Assembly: GCA_010279815.1 (NCBI GenBank)
Contig: QEOQ01000303.1
Span: 1,181,567 to 1,245,566, forward strand
Direction of reading: 5' to 3'
Length of the DNA: 64,000 bases
From: Brachionus plicatilis
Lineage: Eukaryota; Rotifera; Eurotatoria; Ploima; Brachionidae
The position numbers and the translations under genes are program-made. This document shows, one piece after another, positions 45,501 to 54,300 of this stretch. Under the pieces are notes generated by a model that searched no databases, was not told where the DNA came from, and worked only from the letters and a program-made list of their open reading frames with translations. Numbering within the stretch: the stretch's first letter is position 1; each line of letters starts with the position of its first letter.

Positions 45501-46521
45501 TGCCTTATTTATTGTCTTATTTTTACCTAAGAAAAAGTACTTTTTATTGCAGTATTTTTTAAATACATTTTATCATCTTTAATTTTAATTTTTCAAAAAT
45601 GAAGAACTTTTGTTTAATTTGTATTTGAAATTTAAAATACGATATTAGAATAAACTCTAAAACAATTCAATCTAAGCTATGTTTTTTCTATGGCTTTTGG
45701 AAACGTTTTTTCATCATCATCATAATCATGACCATGATTCGGAGAGCCATTCAGATTATGAAAATGTGTCACCGTCCAGCTCATCAAGCCAAAGTCTAAG
45801 CAAAATTGAACATTTTACCAAAAATGATGAACTAAATATTGTTAATATTAAAACAAATCAAGCTAAAATTAAAAATACAAAATCGTACTTAAAAAGTAGA
45901 CGATTTCATCTAATTAGTAGAAATTAAAAAATTAATAAACTATTTTAGCTGTGCATCCAAGTGGTTGGATCGCTTTGTTCGGTGACCTAATGCACAAAGC
46001 AGCTGATGGCTTTGCAATTGCAGCCGCATTTTCTGAATCTCTAAGTCTAGGATTTTCGACTAGCCTGGCCATTTTGTTCCATGAGATACCACATGAACTT
46101 GGCGATTATGCTATTCTAATATCCTCTGGTTTCCGACATTGTACAGTTCTGATCTTGAATTCCATTACTTCAGCCGTGAGTTTGATTGCCTTTATGATTT
46201 TGGTTAGCGTCTCGCCTGATGCAGTATTTAGAGAATGGATATTTGCAGTTACAACAGGCGTATTTTTATACATTTCACTTGCTAATATGGTAATTTATTT
46301 ACACATTAAAATATTTATTATGAAAATAATAAAAAATTTTTTAAATTGTTTCTTAGATACCAAGGGTTATGCGCGAATTTGAATCTAATAATGGAAAACC
46401 AAATTTTAAAAAGATTTTGCTTGTGGTTGCATTTTTTCTAATCGGATGGATTTTTATGTTCCTATTGGCATTATTTGAAGATAAAATACAATTTATTTTT
46501 TCAATTTCATGTTCAAACTAG
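42545..46521 (+). CDS. ZIP (SLC39) metal-ion transporter
   Basis: Seven exons: 42545-42898, 42929-43106, 43154-43320, 43374-43485, 45677-45916, 45949-46289 and 46357-46521, giving 518 residues with all phases consistent. ZIP proteins import zinc or other divalent metals into the cytosol from outside or from organelles. ATG at 42545 opens a signal peptide (MKLIEIFIFAILGS). The ectodomain has a His/Asp-rich run (HDHDDHDHNDHDHEDHDHYH) and CYSSEQILSIFHL. Helix 1 spans junction 2 (KYLYGSLSVIIIW), then ALAIGT-type GLAIGTLLSDALLHIIP. A second His-rich loop (HSHDHSDDGGHDHS; HHHHNHDHD) precedes GDLMHKAADGFAIAAAF and the LIV-1 subfamily signature HEIPHELGDYAIL. The usual HNxxDG is HKAADG here. The C-terminus is a hydrophobic helix. 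Introns 1 and 5 are only 30 and 32 nt; intron 4 is 2.2 kb and full of transposons. Ectodomain and signature fit the LIV-1 subfamily; exact orthologue unclear. Confidence 0.9.
43790..44720 (+). mobile_element. Repeat copy (family of 59019-59549) in a ZIP intron
   Basis: Segments 43796-44040 and 44665-44717 align with 59275-59465 and 59505-59549 (AGATTTGTTCAGAA, GGGA...TACGATT, TTTTATGCTCTTTCAGAATATA, then AACT(A)CAACTTTTTAAAGGGT and GGAACCC/GGACCCC). Between the two matching parts sits an unrelated inserted element (44057-44627). Confidence 0.6.
44057..44627. mobile_element. Mariner-like MITE nested in the ZIP intron
   Basis: The 571-bp element is bounded by TA dinucleotides (44055-44056 and 44628-44629), beginning CCCACATTGAAAA and ending ...CACTGTGGG. 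Subterminal repeats of GTTACCC(A/G)CA are inverted near the right end (TGTGGGTTA, TGTGGGTAA). It interrupts the repeat copy around it, so it is the younger of the two. No coding capacity seen. Confidence 0.55.
45023..45504. mobile_element. MITE copy in the ZIP intron
   Basis: The left end GGCAATTTGAAGTTTCAGAT and right end ...GATCTCAAACCTCAATTTGCC are imperfect inverted repeats. Flanks ATATTTAT and TTATTTAT match at 7 of 8 bases, fitting an aged 8-bp duplication. Same family as 41622-42140 and as the repeat at 18540-18800. Confidence 0.65.
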
Positions 46522-47319
46522 AACAAAAAAATAAATTTAGCATTAATTTTAAAATAAAATTTTATATAGATTTTAGTTTTTTTATATTATCTCATTAATT
46601 TCTACAACATTATAAAAAAATTTTAATTGATTGTAAAAAACTACATAATCGCATCTTAATTATTTTATTAAAAGCAAAAATTTCTAAAATTCTTAAAATC
46701 CTAAATTTTACTAGCTTAAATTAACTCTTAAAAAAAGTCCAAATCCAGACTTAAAAAAAAAATTTAAGTCTTGGACTTGACTTAAGACTTTTGACTTAAA
46801 AACAGCCATGGCTATTATGAACATTTAATTAATTTTGACATCTACTTTTTCAATCGAAAGTTCACTAAGTTGGCATGTCACCTTTAGCTTTTTGTTCAAT
46901 TCAAACTGAAATATGGCTACAAAATTAAATTACACAAACATCTAGGCAATTTGAAGTTTATGATCAAAATGATCAAATCAAGTTTAAAATATGAAGAAAA
47001 TTGTAATTTCTTCGATTTAAAATTCTAAATATGTTAAATTCCGATTTGGTACTTATTTCCAAGGACTTTAAAATTGAAACCTCAAAAATTACATTAAATA
47101 TAAAACAACTTAAAGAAAATCTTAAGATTAATCTGATTTGTAATGATGGTATATCTAATTCAATTTAGTTATGTCTTTGCAATTTAAAATTAAAACATTA
47201 CAGAACTCTCCTAAATGAGCTAATTCAAAGTAAAAGAAATTCATGAATTTTGGTCCAACTTATCTTGCTTTCCAACTTTCATGCCTTTTTCTATTTTCGA
47301 ACTAATGTTCCTTTTTTAT

Positions 47320-47455
47320 TTTTATAATTTTATTTTCAGGTAATAATTTTTCATTTTTTAAAAAAACACAAAAACACAAAAAAAAAAATTATATTTTTAT
47401 TTTTTTACTTCTCCTTAAAGGAGGTTAATTCAATTCAATAAATAAATATGTTAAA
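47320..47455 (-). repeat. Dispersed repeat (opposite copy at 10710-10835)
   Basis: This is the reverse-complement counterpart of the segment at 10710-10835, including TACTTCTCCTTAAAGGAGG and TTAATTCAATTCAATAAA. The two copies are about 37 kb apart and still easily aligned by eye. Confidence 0.65.
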
Positions 47456-47590
47456 TAAAAAGGTAAATTCTGGAATATCAAAATGCACATTGCACAATGC
47501 ACACCATCGAAATGATGCTATTTTTAAGTGGATAATTTTGCAGACATTGGCAGAATTTACGTTTAGATTCAACAAAGTATGTAAAATGAA
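47445..47590 (+). repeat. Dispersed repeat (inverted copy at 55790-56000)
   Basis: Blocks ATATCAAAATGCACA, ATGCACACCATCGAAAT and AAGTGGATAA...TTTTGCAGA recur in reverse complement at 55840-55960, together with the flanking ATGTTAAATAAAAA. The second copy is inside the WDR47 intron. Confidence 0.7.
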
Positions 47591-47896
47591 CCAAAAATGA
47601 ACCTCTGAACTAATTCTATTAAAAAATTACAATGTTGATATTACAATTCATATAGAAATTAATAAAATCAAACAAACATTAAATAATAAATAAAAATTTG
47701 GTAGAAAAATATTTCATTGAAAAATACTAAAAGAAATGTTTTGTCATAGAAATTATGTTCCAAACTTTGATAGAAAAATATTTTGATTAAAATAAATTAA
47801 AATTGTCTTTTAAGAAACAAATTTTAATTGTATTTACGTTTTATTAAATTGAATTGTTTTCGTTTTCTATAGATTAGAGAAAAATTATAATTTTTT

Positions 47897-48160
47897 ATAG
47901 CCGAGAGCGAAGCTGATGAAGCATCAACACTTCCTCTGCCTGTATTTGAGCATTCATTTGATGCTGAATCAGCTGCTGTATAGTCCTCTCTGATTCCTGT
48001 TGTTGCATTATTTAAACATAAGCCTCATTAAGTTCATTCTTATTCATCGCTCTAGCCTCATCTAAGGTTACTCCTAGATGTCTAGCGATTTGCTCGAATT
48101 CTATCTGATTTAATGACGTCAAAAACCCTGTATCTTGGACCGAGTTACCACTTTTACTTT
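47897..48160 (-). pseudogene. Coding remnant, probably retroelement
   Basis: Minus-strand frame reading KVKVVTRSKIQGFLTSLNQI, EFEQIARHLGVTLDEARAMN, KNELNEAYV, a stop, then IMQQQESERTIQQLIQHQMN, AQIQAEEVLMLHQLRSRL and a stop. One internal stop breaks it. Before the hAT insertion at 48170 it was contiguous with the LINE relic at 49620-49921 on the same strand. I recognise no domain. Confidence 0.45.
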
Positions 48161-48169
48161 GGTTACTTA

Positions 48170-49619
48170 CAGGGATGTGCATTAAGTATTAAGTACTTAA
48201 GTACTTAAAAAAATAAAAATTAAGTAAATACTTAAGTATAAATTTTGAAAAATTCGAATTTTTTTTAAGTACTTAAGTAAGACCGAATTTACTTAAGTAT
48301 TTAAAAATACTTAACTCTTTGACTAACATTCATGATTTCAGATTTTTTTTTATTTCATTTGTTTATGATTGCAAATAAAAATTTTTGGGTCTACCTTGTT
48401 TTGTGATCAAAAGATCACCGATTTGGTGGTCTGGTCCTGGTCACAGGGTTGGTGAACATTAAAGATCACTGATCACATTCTTGACGTTTTTGTGACCTTA
48501 AATTTTTAAGAAAAAAAAGAAAAATTTTAATGTGACCATTTATTAAAATATGTGACCATGGTCACGTTAATGTGACCAAAGTTAAAGTTAAAAAAAAAAA
48601 TAAAATAAAGTTTAAAAAAAAGGAAATTTTAATGTTGTTTTGCGATATGAAGCTTAACCCCACGTTCATTTTTCATCATTTTTCTACATAGTGGACAAGT
48701 GGACTAAACTTTTTGATAAGCTAAGAAAGCCAAGATTTCTTAGCTTAAGAACGTAAGCACGTTAGAACGTTAAACGTTAAACGTTAAAAACGTAAGCAAT
48801 AAGCACAAAGTTTAAAAAAGTTTGATGTGTATGCATGCTTTAAAAAAAAAATTTTTCATTTAAGAGATTTTTATTAAAAATTATTTTGGTGATCATATAA
48901 AATTTTTGGTGATCATGTAAAATTTTTGGTGATCATTAATCTGTATATTTATCAAGAATTTGATCAGTGATCTTTAATGTTCACCAACCCTGTGACCAGG
49001 ACCAGACCACCAAATCGGTGATCTTTTGATCACAAAACAAGGTAGACCCAAAAATTTTATTTCACACACCAATTAAGCATAATTTTTTTATGCAGTAAAT
49101 AGAGAACAATAAAGCTAGAAGAAGACTCTCCTTCGTTTAACTTGTTGTATAAATCAAAAACACAGTGCTTTGAAATTTAACCGCTTTTAAAAAAAATTTT
49201 CTCAACGCTTTTTTTTTTACAAACAAAAGAAACTTTTATTATTGGTCTCATCCTTTCTTGATTATTGTCCCAATCCAAAAAATCTAATCTTCGATTCAAA
49301 TTAACTCTCTCTTTGTCTATCTTAGATGATAATAAGTGGTGGTGTTCAGAAAAAAACCAAACCATCTCAATTTTCTTTACCTAAGCAACATCCTCGGATT
49401 CTTTCAATCTCAGATTTTGTACTAAATTTAATTAAATTGTATTAAGCCCAAATTTTTGCAATAAAATTTTGATAAAAAATAGCTTTTTTTTTTGATATTC
49501 TATTTAAAAAAAATTTAAGTATTTAAGTATCCTGATAAATACTTAAGTATTTACTTAAAAATATGCTCTATTTACTTAAGTATTGAAAATACGATTTAAG
49601 TACTTAATGCACATCCCTG
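48170..49619. mobile_element. Non-autonomous hAT element, 8-bp target duplication
   Basis: The 1,450-bp element begins CAGGGATGTGCATTAAGTA and ends TACTTAATGCACATCCCTG, an exact 19-bp inverted repeat followed by many ACTTAAGTA motifs just inside both ends. It is flanked by GTTACTTA (48162-48169) and GTTACTCA (49620-49627), a 7/8 match. CAGGG termini with 8-bp duplications are typical of hAT. No transposase was found inside; the interior is occupied by another foldback element. It splits a LINE relic. Confidence 0.9.
48377..49059. mobile_element. Foldback/MITE with about 98-bp near-perfect arms, nested in the hAT element
   Basis: Arms 48377-48475 and 48961-49059 are essentially perfect inverted copies (outer end AAAATTTTTGGGTCTACCTT, inner end AAAGATCACTGATCA). 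The 485-bp interior contains GTGACC/GGTCAC motifs and a short cluster of AACGTTAAACGTT. Perfect arms imply a younger insertion than the surrounding hAT element, whose target duplication has drifted. Superfamily not assigned. Confidence 0.8.
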
Positions 49620-49642
49620 GTTACTCATTTCTTTTCATCTAC

Positions 49643-49921
49643 TTATTTCGAACCTTTGTCTATTTTGCTTTTCGATTTCTTTCTCTGTAAATTGAAAAAT
49701 TTATTAATCAGAATATTAGAGCGTGTTTCTATTAAGTCCAATTTGAGCTGGTTATGCATATCAGTGATTCTTGTTTTGATTGGGAAGAATTTGATGTGTC
49801 CAAAAATTTTGTTTTGGAGTTTTTGAAGATCTGATGATATTTTTTCATTGAACAATGGAATAGTGAAATAAAAGCATAATCGAAGATTGAACGGATAGAG
49901 CTTTTGAAAATAATTTTTCAT
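49643..49921 (-). pseudogene. LINE reverse transcriptase C-terminal relic
   Basis: Minus-strand frame of 92 residues: KLYPFNLRLCFYFTIPLFNE, LQKLQNKIFGHIKFFPIKTR, ITDMHNQLKLDLIETRSNIL, INKFFNL. The order (IPLFN...LQKLQNKIFRHI...TRITDMHNQLKLDLIETR) is that of the C-terminal region of jockey-like polymerases (LQRIQNKALR...TRIADLHEELNLPTLEER). The rest of the polymerase is missing. The hAT element at 48170-49619 lies just beyond its stop. Confidence 0.65.
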
Positions 49922-49949
49922 AGGAATTTTTGAGCTTTAGGCCTTTTAT

Positions 49950-50126
49950 TTTCCGAATGAGATGGATGATTTAATAAATAATTTTGAACATATTAAAATT
50001 GACTTAAATTTAATACGTTAACCACGAAATATAAAAGATGGAAATACCAGTTGGCTATTAATTGATGATGAAAATTTTGAGTACAAAATTGGTAATGAAT
50101 CCAAACATGGAAAAATAACCTTTTAG
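49950..50126 (+). pseudogene. Small coding remnant, possible FLYWCH-like finger
   Basis: A plus-strand frame reads MDDLINNFEHIKIDLNLIR, a stop, then NIKDGNTSWLLIDDENFEYK and IGNESKHGKITF before TAG. The pattern 'KDGxxxWLLIDxxNFEYK...HGKITF' resembles the strand-rich core of FLYWCH/MULE-type zinc fingers, but the Cys and His ligands are not visible. Tentative. Confidence 0.25.
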
Positions 50127-51311
50127 ATAGAGTTTAAGAAAAATTAAAAATAAATAAAAAAAATTTTTTAATTGATTAATTATAAATAAAACTTTAATAA
50201 ATTTATTTTGTTATTTTTTAATTTTTTTGGTCGAACTTATTTTGTCCTATTTAGACCTATCTAATTTATAATAATTTTTTTTTTCGTCGAGTCTGTAGAG
50301 TTCGATTCGTCGAAAATTAACTTGTCCAAATTAATTTGTCGAAAATAAGCTCATCCAAAATAACTTCCTCTCGAAAGGTAAGTTAACAAATTAAACTAAA
50401 AGTAGATCTACTTATGCATCCTGCTACCAACTGATGTAAGACTTCGTTGCTCACCGAAGATTATAATTTCAGAGTTTTTAGTTAATCTAAAATTAGTTTC
50501 TTTTTTTAAATATTTTATTTAAAAACTAAAAATCTAAAGTTAATAAAAAATATAAAGTTTAAATATATAAAATTCTGGCATTGTTTCTAATTAGGCAAAC
50601 ACTTGAATTTGACTTTTGATAAATTTTTAAAAGATAAACATAAAAATTAAAATAGACAAATTTAGACAAGAGAATACTGTTATGTTGTAACAAACATGTT
50701 TTCCATGTAACTATCAAAAATTACTATAGATAATTATTTTGAAAAAAAATTAGAAATTTTCTTGAATTTTTTTCTATTTTTTTTCTTGAATATTTTATCT
50801 CTTTAAAAAAGTCTATGAAATTATTATTCTAGGAATAAAAAATAAACCTCTGAATAGAATGTTAACCATCACAATTTATTCAATAGTCTAAGCTTTATTT
50901 GTCCATTTTGAGCATCAAAAATTGACCAAAAACCTCAAGTTGTCAACTTTTCTACTTTGTAATTCTTTGATCTAAACAAGACATTAAACAAGTCAATCCG
51001 GAGTTGCTCTCAAACAAATCTCTAACTCCTAATCAAACTTTGACTGTGCTTGGGCCCCTCCTCCACGACATGGCTGCAAAAATTCGACCTCAATAGAAAG
51101 CAAAATCTAGAAAAAACTCTAATCATCAACAACTTTAACATTAAATATGAACATAGGCAAAACTTGAAAATCATAGCATAGAATGCATATACATTTGAAC
51201 ATTTTTGAATTGAATTAGCAATTTTCATTTTTCTAGCGAACACACACACGAACACTTGAATCATTGATTGACTGACCTGCTTGAATAGACCTCCACACCG
51301 AGCCAGCCACC
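50127..51311. other. Intergenic and 5' flank of WDR47
   Basis: AT-rich until about 51000, with short TCGTCGA/TTGTCGAAAAT repeats at 50290-50360. From about 51240 composition shifts towards GC (CACACACACGAACACTTG, then CCTCCACACCGAGCCAGCCACC directly before the WDR47 ATG), probably the 5' untranslated region. No TATA-like element stands out near it. Confidence 0.5.
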
Positions 51312-54300
51312 ATGAGCCATCAGCAGCAGCCGCAGCCGCCTCCGCCGCCGCCGCACCACTCGATGAAGATCGCGGTGAACATGGCCGAGAAGGACATAAT
51401 CAAACTGATCCTGGAGTTTCTGTCCAACAGAGAGCTGAACATAGCGATGCTGGACTTGGAGCGCGAGACGGGCATCATCAACCACCAGTACTCGGACGAC
51501 GAGCTCTTCCTGCGCCAGCTAATCCTGGACGGCCAGTGGGACGACGCCATCGAGTTCGTGCAGCCGCTCAAGCAAATCGAGCTCTTCGACCACAAACAAT
51601 TCTACTTCACCGTTCTCAAGTACCAGTATCTGGAGCTGCTGTGTCTGAAGCTGGAGGCGGGCCAACACGGCAACCAACTGTCCGTCGAACAACTGGTCGC
51701 CTATCTCAACGACCTAAAGCAGTACGCGCCCACCGACGACGACTACAAAAAGCTCTGTCTGCTGCTGACCTCGCCGCGCATCCAAGACCACGCCGAGTTC
51801 AAAAGCTGGAACCCGTCCAACGGCCGCCTCCACTGCTTCAAACAAGTGCAGCCGCTCGTGCACATGTTCCTGTCGGCCGCCGAGCCGACCAAGCCGGCCC
51901 AGGTCGCCCAGAACGAGCGTCTCGTCCAGCTGGTGGTCAAGGGCCTGTTGTACGAGTCGTGCGTCGAGTACTGTCAAGCCCGCGCCACCAGCTCTATCGA
52001 AAACTACAATTTGGCCGACCCGACCACCCTGCTGCTCAAACAGAACCTAACCGAGACGGACGCGTCCCTGCTCAGCTGGCTGCACGCGCTCCCTCTCACC
52101 ACCTTTTCGTGTCCCTTCGAAGAAAAGCCGCTCAAGCTGGCCATGGACAAATTTGTGAAGCCGAGTCTGGAGGCGACCTGGGCCGACGCCATCCTGGCCA
52201 CGCCGATCAAGCCGCAACAGTTTCCGTACAACGCGGTGCCCACCGGCCGCTCAAAAAACACCGAGCTCATGTCAAGGTCGCTGGCGCCCCAGTACGACGG
52301 CCTATCGTTCGGCCTGTCCCGCTCCCAGCTCTTCACCAGCGGTCTGTCCGTCCAGATGAGCGGGGCCGAGCGGGCCGCCGACCTGGCCCGCTCCATCGGC
52401 CTCCTCGACCTCGACACCGACGCTGAGGCGGCCACGACCAGGCTCAACGGCATCAAAGAGGAGGAGACCGGCCCGATCAGACTGGAGCCCGTGCGCAGTG
52501 ACACGACCCCTGCGCTTCACGCCGACAAGTCCTCCAACCCCATGAGTGACTCCACGCTGTTCAGGGAGTACAAGAAGAACAAGGCGCACATAACCCAGCA
52601 GCTGGAGGAGCAGGAGCGAAAGCGGGACGAGCTTATCAAGCAGCTGAAGGCGCCTAGTGTGCAGCAGGCGTTGAGCGCCGTGTCCGCCTCGAAAAAGGTG
52701 AATTTTGCGTGCGAGCAATCGATGCAGGCGAAACGGCCCGATGTGGACAGTTTGTCGCGGCCTGTGTCGCCGAGCGGCCCTAGTGGCGAGTTTTGTTTGA
52801 AGTCGGCTAGTGAAACGTCGGCCGGTTCCACGTCTATCCGTTCGCCCAAGAGCTCGCTCAAAAAGAGCGACTCTACGCGTCCTATCAACGAAGTGCTCAA
52901 ATTTGACTCGCTCGAGGACATTACCAAAGCGGCCGCCTTTCACCCCGTTTGTTCGGTGGAAGACCAGCAGGCGATTCGCGCCGTCGACATTCACCCGTCC
53001 GGCAACTATTATGTGATCGGCTCGAATTCAAAGTGTCTGCGCGTTTGTCCGTATCCTAGCTTGAGCGCGGTCCGGTCTGAGCAGGCGTGCAAGCCGGCCA
53101 GCGTTTTGTACAAGAAGAGCAAGCATCACTACGGATCTATTTATTGTGTTGCCTGGAATCCGAGCGGCAATTTGATTGCCACCGGCTCCAATGACAAGAC
53201 CATCAAGTTGATCAAATTTTCTCCCGATTTCACCGAGGATAATGGTCAGTTTACTTCATTTTTTTTTTCTCATCTTAAAGTGCAAGGCAGCATGAATACA
53301 AATTATTTTAGAAAATAATATTTTAAGTAGTGTTGGGTGGCGGTCCTAAACGGACGGTCTAGACCGTTTGAGGGACCGGTCTTTCTAAACGGTCTCAAAA
53401 AAACCGAAAAGACCGGTCTTTGGACTGCTCTTCTAAAAAAAGACCGGTCTTCCGGTCCGTCCGTCAGATGAGGACCGGTCTGAATTGTAGCAGTTTAGCA
53501 AATAGACCGGTCTTTTTAAGAGAAAATTGATTTTCATTCATGGGCAATTTGAAAAATTATTCAAATTTGAAAAATGTTTTTTCAACTTTGGGCCAATTTG
53601 TATTTAACAATTTTCTCAATTATTTCAACTATTCAACAATTCCAAATGTACAACTTTCCTCAACTTTTTCAATTTTTATCAATATAAAAACGCCTTCAAT
53701 TATTTCAATTATTCAACTATGGTGAAATAAAAATAAGAAAAAACAATTAAGATAGAAACTTTATCCTATCAGAATCGTTTTTTCACTTATAAAAAAAATT
53801 ACAGAATCTTTAATATTTAATTTTAGAATTTTTTCTCAATTTTTAAAAAAAAATTCATAATAATCTTTAAATGTTCGCTTTCAGGTATGCTATCGTTATC
53901 AATCGTTAAAAAAAATTTAACGATTATTTTTTTTTTGCAAAATTTTTTAATTTAACAAATTAATTAGTAAAAATAAAAAAAAAAAATATTATTTTTGACA
54001 AATCCAAATCCGTTTTTTTCGTTAACGTTATTAACTTTTTTTTTTCATTTCTTTTTTGACCAATTATTAAAATATAAGAATTTTATTAAATAATTTTCTG
54101 GAAAAATTCAAAATTTAAATACCGTTAACTACCGTTAATTAACGTCAACGATTATGTTTTTACATTATTTGAATTTTTCAATTAAAATAAATACATATTA
54201 ATTTAAATTGTCTTTAAAAAATATTCTTGTTTGAAAAAATTATTCTTAGATAAAAAGTTAAAATATTTTAAAATATTTTGTCATTGTGTGTGGCCATAAC

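Larger units (their letters stand above)
46522..47896. other. Intergenic, dispersed repeats
   Basis: No gene seen downstream of the ZIP stop codon. A right end of the CAGAGTTG MITE family lies near 46770-46806, and a left end of the GGCAATTTGAAGTTT family at 46927. Repeats at 47320-47455 and 47445-47590 are listed separately. Confidence 0.5.

Noticed and set aside
51281..52426. Long +1-shifted open frame (about 380 residues) and several long antisense frames over WDR47 exon 1
   Set aside because: They overlap a strongly conserved coding exon. Their translations are Ala/Arg/Pro-rich and they exist only because GC-rich sequence has few stop codons.
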